From Eucommia ulmoides (taxonomy: Eukaryota > Streptophyta > Magnoliopsida > Garryales > Eucommiaceae), in assembly GCA_016647705.1 (NCBI GenBank), contig CM028335.1:13289905-13353904 (forward strand): DNA of 64,000 bases, in the 5' to 3' direction. The translations under genes and the position numbers were made by a program. Below are positions 45,301 to 56,800 of this stretch, one piece after another (the stretch's first letter is position 1; every line of letters begins with the position of its first letter). Below the pieces are notes generated by a model. The model was given only the letters and a program-made list of their open reading frames with translations. It was not told the DNA's origin and searched no databases.

Positions 45301-46265
45301 TACTACATGGCATCTCTGATGTTAGGCATGCTGAATCCCACTTCAATGTTGGGCCCCCGATATCTATTCCCATTGGTTCGTCCAAGTTCACCCTATGCGT
45401 GCGTGAGGAGGCGTGTTGAATCCTACGTTGATGTTGGGCCCCTCGATATCTGTGTGCAATGGTTTGTTAAAATCCACCTTGCGCATGAGAATGCATGTTG
45501 AATTCCATATTGATGTTGGGCTCCCCGATATCCATTCGCAATCAAAGTCCATCCTGCGCTTGAGTGAGTGTGTTTAATCCCACATTGATGTTGGACCCCC
45601 AGATATTCGTTCGCTGTAGTTTGACAAAGTCCACTTTGCGTGTGAGGGGATGTGTTGAATCCCACACCATTTGTGTACCTGATCCTAAGTTATATATAAA
45701 GTGTAAGGCAATCCTCTTCTTTCAAAACGTCTTTTGAAAGTGAGTGAGGTCAGTTGGGTTTTTACGATAGTTGTATCCTTATTTCTAGTCAGATGTCACT
45801 TGTTCTAATCATACTGCTCAATTAGATATGTTGTTTTCAGAAATTTTTCGTGTTTATCAATCGAGTAAATGGCACTTTACACCCTATAGCTTATATAAAT
45901 TGCACATAATCACCTTATACTTGCATTTTTTGTAAGTAACTAAAGTGCAATTTGTAAGGATTACAAAAATGTAATGTAAGCTTAAGGGGATTATGGGTAT
46001 TAAGGGGTATATGCAATTCTTGTAAACTACAGGGGAGTAAAGTGTAATTTATCCTTATAGTTGATTTGCCACTTTACATATTCCCAAGAGTTCATTGATC
46101 TATATATTTATATGTTCTTTTTCTTTTTAATTCAGGAAAAGTTTCTGCAAGGACTCAAGTATTGAACATTCTGAGTTGGCCTTTTCTCAACCAACCTCAG
46201 CAGGAAAGGCATTAGCTTCCAGTTATACAGGCACTGCCTCTTTTTTGGTGTACATAACCACTTAA
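42377..46265 (+). CDS. CTF7: N-acetyltransferase CTF7/ECO1 (establishment of sister chromatid cohesion), six coding exons
   Basis: Exons 42377-42549, 42678-42936, 43015-43110, 43243-43311, 44461-44798 and 46136-46265 join in phase with GT-AG introns to 354 codons. The N-terminus has a PCNA-binding box ([12 protein letters not shown]2, I5, F8, F9) and a Ser tract from a TTC/TCT repeat. A C2H2 zinc finger uses C112, C115, H130 and H134, followed by GWQNERV. The acetyltransferase fold ends with [20 protein letters not shown] and [19 protein letters not shown]. The enzyme acetylates cohesin SMC3 at replication forks so that sister chromatids are held together. Arabidopsis CTF7 is about the same length. 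Oddity: the glycine expected in the acetyl-CoA loop (R-R-K-G-I-A) is Arg302. Its 3' end faces the TEX10-like gene. Start chosen because the PIP box begins at the usual residue 2. Confidence 0.93.
43350..43560 (-). mobile_element. tRNA-derived SINE-like element in CTF7 intron 4
   Basis: The minus strand ends CGAGGTGAACGTAAGCTGGC then CCAGACAACAC. The words CGAGGTG, GTAAGCTGGCCCAGACA match the tail of the plant Au-type SINEs as I recall them. The body is GC-richer than the intron and has GTCGACTAAGGGTCGACTC. A clear RNA polymerase III A/B box pair was not verified. Confidence 0.5.
43687..43704 (+). repeat. Run of 18 G in CTF7 intron 4
   Basis: An uninterrupted G18 preceded by TGGGTT. Mononucleotide G runs of this length are unusual in such AT-rich DNA. 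It lies in the CTF7 pre-mRNA sense strand. Confidence 0.9.
44985..45140. mobile_element. MITE-like element, 'GGGAACA' family copy 1 (CTF7 intron 5)
   Basis: Edges GTCTACTTGTCTTTTGTTTT and AAACAATAGACAAACGTCAC are inverted relatives. The interior carries TTTTGTTCCCAGCAACAAC and CTGGGAACAAAAATAGAAAT. Sister copies lie at about 47905-48150, 48390-48700 and 49200-49370. Confidence 0.5.
45205..45740 (+). repeat. Direct repeats in CTF7 intron 5 enclosing a short tandem array
   Basis: TTGAATCCCACATCGCTTGT ... TATATATAAAGCCTAGGGCA ... CCTCTTTCAAGGCGTC (45205-45280) recurs diverged at about 45655-45735. Between them, three to four units of about 90 bp share TTGAATCCYACATTGATGTT, GGGCCCCCGATATC and CATGAG/TGTGAG words. 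The overall look is of a small LTR-like (TRIM-type) or tandemly amplified element. No coding potential beyond repeat-driven ORFs. Confidence 0.65.
45868..46062. mobile_element. MITE-like inverted-repeat element in CTF7 intron 5
   Basis: The left end AAATGGCACTTTACACCCTA with TAGCTTATATAAATTGCA pairs with the right end, whose reverse complement begins GGATAAATTACACTTTACTC with CCCTGTAGTTTACAAGAATTGCA. Length is about 195 bp, AT-rich, no ORF. The superfamily was not determined. Confidence 0.55.
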
Positions 46266-46500
46266 GGGTCTGTTTGGATGGAAAGAATGAGAGAGCAGAG
46301 AAAGTGAGATTTTATTTTCCTTGTTTGGTAAATTTAATGAAAGAAGAGAACTAAAATATAGTGGAAATATTTGTATAATTTACCGTCTGCAATAGAATAG
46401 GCGTCGAAATGGAATAGAAGAAAAATTGTCTTATTATTTATATTTTTTGCCTTTTTTTAGAGATTCTTCTCTCCATTTCTTCTCAATCCAAACATAACTT
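46266..46500. mobile_element. Possible hAT-type MITE 3' of CTF7
   Basis: The edges GGGTCTGTTTGGATGG (46267) and CAATCCAAACATAACTT (46485) form a short inverted match of the common 'GTTTGGAT' MITE type. Interior AT-rich. Target duplication not resolved. The CTF7 polyadenylation site probably lies here. Confidence 0.4.
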
Positions 46501-46576
46501 TATTCAAATTGTATTTTTCATGTTTTTGGATTCACAATACATATTTTTTGTACTAAAAATCATGCATATTGAGAAT

Positions 46577-47400
46577 TACTAGGAAAGGGGTGTTTGGGTG
46601 AAGGATCCTCTCCTACTCCTCCTCCTCGTCGTCGTCTTCCTCGTACTTTGCATTGCCATCGCCGTCGTCTTCCTCGTACTTAGCATCACCATCGCCATTG
46701 TCTTCAATCTGTTGGACATCAATTTCGATTTCGATTTCAATCTGTTCGCCGTCGTCTTCGATCTGTTCGACATCGATTTTGAACTCGCCCTTGCAGTCCA
46801 CCTCCTCTTTGATCTGTGTGTCATCTTCAATCTGTTCGACATCGATTTCTTTCTTGATTTCGATGACTGAATTTGGTTTAGGGTTTGATTTCGATTTCGC
46901 TCTTGATTTCGATTTGGTTCGACATCGATTTGATTTAAATTTTATCACGAAATCGATTTCAATTTTCGATTTCTATTCCGATTTTCGATTTCGAAATCGA
47001 TTTTACTTTTCGATTTCGATTTCGATTTCGATTTCATCACGAAATCGATTTAGGGTTTGATTCTTGATTTTAGTTTAGAGTTTGTTCTTAATTTTTGTTT
47101 AGGGTTGGTTCTTTATTTGGAAGTTTGGGTGAATTTCAATGAAATCAATTCTAGAGTTAGTTCTTGATTTAGGAATTTTGGTTGAATTTGAGTGTTTAGT
47201 TGAATAAATTCTAGGGTTAGTTCATGAAATCAATTCTAAGATAATATCGTTATCAAACGTGATTCTCTTCCCAGTAAAAAAAAAAATGTCGTTACCAAAT
47301 GCAATTCTATTCCAGTAAAAAACAAAATTTTTAACCTAATTCAACCCAACTCATTCCAGTTAGGTTGAAAAAAGTGGGAACACTAACCAAACACCACCTT
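46577..47400. repeat. Low-complexity TTCGAT/GTCTTC block between GGGTGTTTGG-type edges
   Basis: From 46600 to 46830 the plus strand is a drifted array of CTTCGATCTGTTCGACATCG and CGTCGTCTTCCTCGTACTT. From 46840 to 47045 it is (GATTTC)n. Minus-strand frames encode acidic repeats such as EQIEIEIEIDVQQIEDNGDG. Outer edges GGGGTGTTTGGGTG (46575) and AACCAAACACCACC (47382) are inverted, suggesting a small transposon carrying the block. Reported ORFs are composition artefacts or a decayed acidic coding piece. Confidence 0.5.
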
Positions 47401-47800
47401 CATTTTTCTCTTTTGAAATTCCATTTTGCAAATTCAATGAATTTAAAAAAAAAAAAAAATAGTAAGACCCAAATAAAGAATTTAAAAAACAAAAAAATTA
47501 TTAAATTCCTTTCCAGAGTAAATTCCCTCAATGACTTTAAATGTATTACCAAAATGCAGCCTAATATTCTCATAGTAATATATTCTTATGAGTTTCTTTT
47601 TTCTTTTTCTTTTTTGGGGGGGGGGGGAAGAACAACCAACCTCAAACTGGCTCAAAGACGTTAAAGATTCCATTTACTTTTAAAAATCCCCAAATAAAAA
47701 CATCATATTCATATGTACACAATAACCCCCAAAAGGAAGGAACCCAGAAAAATAAAAATAAAAAAAATCGACTAGCACTACAAAATTGAAGTGCCTACAT
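47401..47800. other. Intergenic AT-rich DNA with a G12 run
   Basis: A 12-base G run at 47616-47627, opposite a pyrimidine-rich stretch. Probably the 3' flank of the minus-strand TEX10-like gene. No ORF of interest. Confidence 0.5.
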
Positions 47801-50800
47801 CTATTTTGAGGCACCACCTTCAAAACCCATCCTCAGCAAACTCAGAGAATCCTGTAAAAACATTGAAAGGAAAAAATCAAGCAAAAGAAAGACTTGGAAA
47901 AATTGACTAACTAGATATAAATATGCATGATATGTAACTCCTGTTCCCAGATATTTGTTTCCATTCCCAGAAAATTTTAGACAGATATAGAAATCAGGGA
48001 GCAATTCTGTGCTTTTCTAACAAATTTTGTTCCAACATTCGGGGAGCTTGATGGAAACATTTTTTTGTTCCCTTGTTTCTGCTTCTGTAACTAATTTTTT
48101 GCGAACAAAAAAAAAATTCTGGAAACAAAAACACTAGACAAACGAGACCTAGCCTGTTGATAATAAAAGAAAAAAATTACCTTCTATGCGATTAATGCCC
48201 CCCTGAATAATGTAGTCATGGTAGAATTCAGTTGATCGAACGCGCATTGTATTTTGTGATTTTCTTCGATATTCAAGTTCATTTCCTCACAAGACTGCAT
48301 TCATAAATAAATAAGTTAAAACACACGAATCCATATAACTTGAATGAAAACGTAATCTAGTTGCGAACCCAGAATAAGGAAACCGAAACAATCAAAGGCT
48401 GTATTTGTTTAGCATTTATGTTTCTAGAAACTGGGAACAGAATCAGAAGTCTAAGAACAAATATTATTTCAGTTCAATTCCGAAACTTTTGTTCTAAAAA
48501 ACTGCAAAACGTAGATTTTCAGTTCCCACATTTCCAACTTATCAGGGATCAGAAACAATGATATCTGAATACAAGGAAAAACTCTTTATCATCTATTCCG
48601 AGATTTTTAGAACATTTTTTTGCAAATAGAACCTGTTCCAAGATTTATGTTTCTGTTCAAACTTCAAAGTTTTTACAGGAACCAAAATGATAAACGAATG
48701 CTACCCAAGTCCTTGATTCAAGCAATACAAGCAAGGTAACGTTTGTTCAGATTTTTTCGTTTTTGTTCCTGGAACAGAAGAAATATGGGAACAAAAAAAT
48801 TCTACCTTTAGCTCGAGTATACTACATAATATGCATTCAAGCTCTGTCTTGCAACACAATAGACATCGACTGACTTTATCATCTTTAGCCAGTAGTAGAA
48901 TTGCACTGACGATTGCACTGATCCTACAGGTTGAACGATCTTTAGGAACCAATTCCGCCATCTTCTTTATCACAAGAGTTCGAAGTTTGTTGCTTCTGGT
49001 AAACAAGTAAAAAACAGCTACGAGGTAATAATTTGCCTTGGAATCTTGATCATCTTCTCCAATGCACTGCGGAGAAAAAAAAATATATGGAAAAAAAATC
49101 AAAATTTAATAGCTGTAGTTGAGCTTAGAAATTAGAATACAAGAAAAATTAGTGCAGTATTTAATATCAGTTAACTAGTATAGATGCTAATTACAATTTG
49201 GTGGCTTCGTAAGTGGCATTTGTTTATTGTTTCTGTTTTTTTGTTCCGCAATAAAGGAATGAAACAATTTGTTCCTGTTCTGCTCCCAGGTTTGTAAAAT
49301 AAATTCTGGGGAAAAGAAACAGAAATCTGGAAATAGAAACACAAAACAAAAGCCCCCAAAACAAAACAGCGCTAATATAAATTTCGCCATAAATTGTTGG
49401 AAAACTACTCAAAAGTATCTGCAAAGACTCTAAGAGTGCATTTGGATGAGTTATTTGATTTAGAAAAGAAATTTATATATATATTTTTAAGAAGTTACTT
49501 AAGGGTGCATCAGGGTTTCGGTATTTCAAGAATGAATTTGATTTGAAAAGGGGCAAATTTTACAAATCCCTTTTAAAACCAAATTCCTATTCAAATACCT
49601 CACTGAAATGCACTATGCACTATAAAGAAATTGTAAATTATTTTCAATACCAAGTACCATCTTTAGATACCTCACCCAAACGAACTCCAAAAATGAGAAA
49701 AAGAGAACGTCCATATGACTGTTAAAAATAGTTGATAAAAACAGGAAGGACATAAGTGCGATAACAAAAAGCATAAAATTCTAAATACTTACAGAGACAA
49801 CATCAATTAAGTATCCCGGAAGCACACAGCTTAGTTTGATAATACTCCGTTCAGAAAGTCTGGTGGGTGAAGAATCAAGGTGAGCAAGCATTCTCAACAA
49901 AGCACACATGTTATCAACAGGTGGTTCACGTGACTGAAATGCCAAAAAAAAGGCAACAATCAGAGCATAACAAAGAAATAGCAATTTCTAGAAAAATATT
50001 CCAAAGGAAAGCTCCGAGTTAAACTAACTATTTGGTGAACATTCCTTTAAGCTGACTGAAATTAGTTAAGCAAATAGTTATTCAACTCACTATTTGATCA
50101 ATGGTTATATTCTCCATGATCTGAAAAAGAAGATGAGCATCCCCAATTCGCAATAACGAAGAGCAAATTCTATGAGTGATAGATCGGAAAGCATGACGAT
50201 TTGACATGCTATCATTCTTGATAACAGGACCAACTTTATCTGCCAAAAAAAAAACACTTCAGTGAAATATCAAGGCACCATTTGGTAAATCTTCTTTTGA
50301 GTAATTTTGTAATAATAATAATAAAAAAAATGTTAATATGTCAAAAGAAGTACCTTTACTTAAAAGTAGAAGAAAAAACGAAAGTAGTATATAGAGACAA
50401 TATCGTGTTGTTATTCCCATATGATATCTCTTTATCCAAAAGAATTTCATGGATGAAGATAATTTGTCTAGAAAGGTTATAGCGGACTGATTACAAAAAT
50501 TGAGAAAAAAAGACAACCATTTTTTTCCTTTTAAAAAAAGAAAGACATAATATCAACTTTTTATTTTTTAAAAGTAGAAGAAACGAAAGTAGTATATAGA
50601 GAGAATGTCGTGTTGTTATTCCTATATGATATCTCTTTATCCAAAAGAATTTCATGGATGAAGATAATTTGACTAGAAAGGTTATAGCGGACTGATTATA
50701 AAAATTGAGAAAAAAAGATAACCATTTTTTTCCTTTTGAAAAAAGAAAGACATAATATCAACTTTTTATTTTTTATTTTTAAACTAACTTTGTCAAGAGC

Positions 50801-53800
50801 AAACCAAATACTACTTCTAAAATATAGTAATTTTGTCTTACAAAAAAGAACTGAAAAACATTAGTTTATCTATGCCAGTACAAATGAAAGCAATAGGACA
50901 AACACTTCATTGAATCTTGTGATAGGATTATCAATAATATATGGCGATGACTGAAACAAAGAACTGATTTGCCACAAGTAGAGAGAGGGAACAAGAGAAA
51001 GAACATTTGGAAAGGTACCGGGATAGACTTTGTAGCGTGCGAGCAAAGTCAAGAGGAAACTAATGTAATCCGCAATCTGGATGTGTCCTTGTGTATAGGC
51101 TTCCTCCAGCACCTCTACGATCCGGAGCTGCATTTTAGGCTCCAAATCATCACCTGCAATGGTATGGGAAAAAAGGGAAATAAGAATACTGGTACACAAT
51201 ATTACTTTTTTTTTTTATCTCATACTCCTAATGTCTTTCTCAGAGAAACAAGTGTTTCAAATAAGAGGTCAAATATTTAGGAACTACTATAGCAGAAAAC
51301 AGATTCCATTGCTAAAAACACAGTGGAACTCTGTGCCCCAAAAGAGATGCAACAACACTGCAGTCTCAAGAATGAAAGTAAACCTCCATTGAATGTAATC
51401 TGATCTAAAAATGCAAGAACGGAAATAAACTATTGCATCTAAAGTGAAAAATATATGATGTGTATATATGATTAAATGGGTATTGCCCCAGTACTTGAAC
51501 TTACACAAGCAGCATAGCGCCAGTGATTGAAGCAGAAGGGGATCCACAACAGAGACGTAACAAAGACAACATAGACAAAGCTCCTGGATATCACTTGGGA
51601 GCTTTACAAAAGGACCATGATGTACACTTCCTACAGCATATTAAAGTTTTATCAGGTAATATTGCTTTGGCATACATATATCAAGCAAAAGAAGGGAAAC
51701 CAAATTAGTAAAAGAAGGAAGAGAAAGATACAATAAAGAATCTAAGATAAGAAGATCTAATTACCATCATCAAGGCGTGTGCTGTAAAATTCTAGCAGAG
51801 AGTACTGCAGATTATCATACTCCTCTTGAAAGGATTTACGTTGCCCCATGCGAAGCTGAAGCCGAACTACAGCCTGCAAGATATAAAGGGATACTGAATG
51901 TAGCATCCACTTGACAACTCTCCAAGTAGAGATAAGATGCCTAAAACACACACTAACAATGCGAGAAAGAAATACCTCAGAGCACGATGGGTGTTTATCA
52001 CCTAACAAAATTAGATGTGAAGGAAGATCTCTTATCCAGGAAATCTGGTAGTCCCTAATTTCAGGATCACTTAATTCAACACCAAGCATGAAAGGATCTT
52101 CCTGCAATTTGCACAGAAATATTAATAAGTTGCATTATTTACGCAAAGAAAAATATGTATTCGATCCCCCCCAGGAGACCAGATAAGGGGAAAGAGGAAA
52201 AAGGCCATACACCCGAAAAAGAATGAAAGACATTTGGTCATAAATGTTTTGCAGATCGTTAAATGCATTTGAAAAGCACATATCAAAGGGCTTACAGGAC
52301 ACAGAAATTCAGCAATTGCAGAAAGGCAAGCCAATTTCAGCGACGACTCTGGGTTGCAATTCTTGAAAACCCTATTAAAGGACTGTGCTGGAGTCAGTAA
52401 AAGAACTCATATTTCCTCAGAAGGCCCAGCTCGGAAACTGACAACTAGGACTACTAGATGATTTAACTGTTTTGAGTGAAACTTCAAAAAGCAAACACAA
52501 ATAAAAATAAAAATAAACAATCAGAACGTAAGTGGATGAGGACAAACTAATGATGCTGCAAACCTGAAGAATTTGATGCTTCCAACTAGATGATACTAGC
52601 TTGGTAAGTTTTGGAATGAAAGGTACAATTGGAAGCAATTGCTTTTCATGAAATGCTTTTCCAGACTGTACTCCGCTGCTTATCTGCAAAGATCAAAATG
52701 TCATAAATTTCCATTCCCTGTATGCTCACAAAATAGAATGGTGCAACCAAGATCAAACATGTCCAACTATCGATAGCAAGAAGTTCCATTTTTTATTCTC
52801 TTAAACATTTTTTTAATCTTTCAAGCAGCAGAAACACCAGTAAAAAAGGAACCTTTTCAGATAGTGCACTTTCGATGAATTGTAAAAATATTTCCACCGA
52901 AGCAACAGGAGGGCTGATCCAGTCACTTGTCCGCAAAAATATCTCCGTAATTATGATGTTCAAAGTGAAGTATCTTTCATTATCCTGTAAAGCACGAAAT
53001 TTGAAAATTAAAAGAAGTACAGGTGAAATGATATTGATAAAGCAAGTGCAGTGCATACAATAAGGAATTAAATGTGTCACTAAGAGAGAACAAAAAATCA
53101 AAACATTAAAACAAGATAAAAATAAATAAATAAACAAGCATAGGGCTCCAATTGGACAGAGTTAGTCATAAATAACAAAGACTCAGCTACTTTTCTCGTT
53201 TTCATTCTTTTTGTTTCTTGCTAATTTCGTTTTACAACTCTTTGACTCAATTTATTACGAATATACACCAACGTCAAACTTAGCTTCAAAGGAACTGAAC
53301 TTGGACTTCCCATGGCCTGCCACATGAAGATATGGGTGCGGTTGTGGTAATTTATGCATCAATTTATGTAAGTATTATAGTTAAGCCTTCAGAACATTAA
53401 GTGTATCCACATCCTAGTTCTTAAAAACCGTGGTAGAGCATTCCAAATAAACCTTTTCAAGTTTTCCTTCCCAAATACCGCATCAGTATACTTGCTTTCT
53501 AGTTCCAAAACAGTACATTCTCAATATATATATAATATATAATATATAAGAATAACCAGAAAACAATAATATAGCGATGTTTCTACCAACTTGTTCACCA
53601 CTTTGCTATAGATCCAAAAGGCAAAAACTATGGAATTTGACATAATACACTCTTTTCAATCAACTATTAAAAGAAAAAACCAATAGAATCAATACCTCTC
53701 AAAAGCTTGATAACAACCAATAATATATTTACCTGTAAACAGGAATGACATTTTCTCATAGTATCAGTTAAGGTATACCTTCGCTGTCAGCTGATGCATT

Positions 53801-56800
53801 GAACCAAGGGGAAACGAATCCCATAACTTCTTCATCAAAGCTGGCGACATAGTTTGATGCAACATAGCAATATTAATTTCCTCATTGTGAGGCCACAATT
53901 GTTCTTGACTTCTCTCCATCTCATAAGCAAAGAATCTGATTGTAAGAACTATACTCTGAAGTATAGAAAGCATACAGTCAAATGATTGTGCATCTAGTAC
54001 TGGCATAGAATGAATCAATGTCTTGAAATCTTGGAAACAATTAACTAAAACGGGAAAAAGGTCATTTAATTTCTTCATAATGAGAGGCCCTGCAAAAAAT
54101 AAAGGAAGTATCAGACAACACAAAAAACATAGAATGATAGAAGTCATTTATCATGATTCAGAAGGCCTATTACGAATTTAAAGAACTCCAGAGGCACCAG
54201 GTTTCTGATGTGGAGTAGATGCTAATAGAACAACATGCAAAGATATCAATATCCAGAAGCAACAAAGATATTAGAAATCCACTAGGAAACAAAATAACAA
54301 GCCTAACAAAAAATGTGCACAAGAAAACATTAGTTCACAAACGATGCATAATTTTGAACTCCACCTACTACCTTATCAATCAAATAGCAAACATTGAAAT
54401 TACGCACATTAATTGAGCGTATTGTTAGCCTAAACAAAATGGACATATTTATAACTCTATGAATATAATTAAGAAGATATTCAGGAGCTCCAAAGAGCCA
54501 TAATAGAATGGAAAGCTGTGGAAACCTTTCAGTTTACCAGGCACCGGCATATATGGCTATGGTAGCAGGCCGTGGGCCTGCTATGAGTACAAATGCTCAA
54601 GAAATACCAATGTCCGACATGTGGTATCAACCACCATGATTGATTTAGCTTTGTAAATAATGTTAATCATGATCTGGATCAAGTATTGTAATTGCATATA
54701 TAGCATGACTCAATAAAAAAAATGTCGTTATAACTAACTTAATTGTTCATTCAAATATATTTTATAGTTGAAATGGATAACTATAGTACAAAAACAAGAA
54801 TAGAACTCAAAATTCTAATTTCTGGGATGAAAATATGGAATTCTACAAGGACAAAATGATTTGACCCCTTTAAATTGATTGTGGATCGCCACAACCGCCA
54901 ATCAATTTGTAACTGTTAATGAAGTGCTACAATCAATTGGGATTTAGTTGCATTAGCCTACAAAACGTTGCGATAGCTTGTACATAATTTCAAGACTCTT
55001 CATAGTTGATTTCTTCAATGTATATTTAAAAAATAGTTATAAAGAAGAAACTATGGTGAGGAACAGTAGAAATAAACATTCAAATGGTACACAAGAAACA
55101 ACGTAATATAAGTGAGAGCCAAAAAATTGAACAATGTTTAACTTGCCTGCAGGATCTTTAGGCACATCCGGTTCATAAGCATGCAAAACCCTTTTTGCAG
55201 TAACCTGTAAAATTAACATTACCGTAAATATGCACCAGAAATGAAAGATACCTGCTGATACAAGACTTCAATAAGCAGAAGGAATAAGTTTTAGCAGAAA
55301 AACCTAATATAACACCAAAAATATAAACAGTTTAAGAATGTTGTTAGGGCCACATTTGATTGGATGCTAGGGATCCTGGCTCCTGCATGCATTTAGCAAT
55401 CTTCGGGCACAAATAAAATATTATATATGTGATCATAGCTACTTCTAAAGAATACATATGACATCTTGCAAAAATCTAAATGCAGCCCCCAAATTTATCT
55501 ATACACCTAGTGCATCACAAAAAGCATAAACAAAAGATAAATAGCACACCTTCAACAAAACCCAAAAACAGAAAAATAAAAAAAAAAAAGAAAAAAGAAA
55601 AAGAACGATAATAACATATCACATAGCGCGTTGACTATCTACCATCTCCAATATTATTATGCAACACACGTAAAACTATACTACTTCAACATGTCATTAT
55701 TGTCCCCCCAAATTCAAGGATAACCTTCTCCGTCACAACTTAAAATATAACAACTCTTAAGTGACCTTCGGTCACTTCCCTGCCCTACTAGCGCACACAT
55801 TTTGTTGCTTGCACTACTACAGTCTACCGCACACTAGCGTTCCTAGCTCATAACCTGCATTGCTTCCAGAGCCATAAGCAGGATTTTTTTCATTAACAGA
55901 ACACATGTATATTGTGAAATGCGTTCAAGTTAGCCCAATTATTCAAGTATTCTGTCAAGCATCTTACATCCTTAAAAGTGAGTACCACTTGATGCTTAAA
56001 CTGAAACTGTTTCATATAGTGCCACATAACACGTGCCATATCGCAGCATAGATTGACTTGCCACACATGGGATCACAATTAAGTCATGAATTGGGAAAAC
56101 ACAAGGGCATTGCAACTAAAAAGTTTTGTCTCCTGACACCTGCCATCCGAGGGAGCGGGAGCTAGGACGGTATTGGTTTTAAAGTTTCAAAGCATCCTAC
56201 TCCAAAATATACAAGTCTAGTTGACTTGCCAGTCATACCATCAGTGACTTCAGCTAAGTACACAAAACGAGAAAACTTTAAACGTCTATGGTAATCATGC
56301 TACTAACGTCTGCAACAAAAACCAATAGTTCATTTACACGAAAGAAAATTCGTGAAGACAAAATTGTAAGTCACTGATGGTTTCCCTCGACCTCACCAAA
56401 CGATGTATTAGAATATAGAAACATGTTAGAACTGAATTAATTAACAAGGATAGAGTGTACCTTTGAACGTGAAGAGTTATCTTTTTTCTTATTACAAGGC
56501 AAAAGCAACAAGCAGCCCGTCAACCCAGCAAGAGCAGTCTTAAGCTTGCCTTTATCCTGCAGATAAAACTGGTTCTTCCGCAAAATGACATCAAAGTTCT
56601 GAAGAATCTGTGGATAAAGTATAAGGAAAGTAAAGTCTTAGGCAGAAAATCCATAAATAAAGCAAACACTAACATCGATGTGTTGACCAATGAAAAGTCA
56701 AAAAAGTTACTATTATCTTGTAAGAGGTGAAGAAAGGGCCAAAAAATCAGGAAGCCAAAGGAAAAGAAAGTATAAACATGCCAAACCAATGGCTAGTACG

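Noticed and set aside
46598..47060. Overlapping ORFs of 90-135 codons on both strands
   Set aside because: Low-complexity GTCTTC and GATTTC repeats keep several frames open at once.
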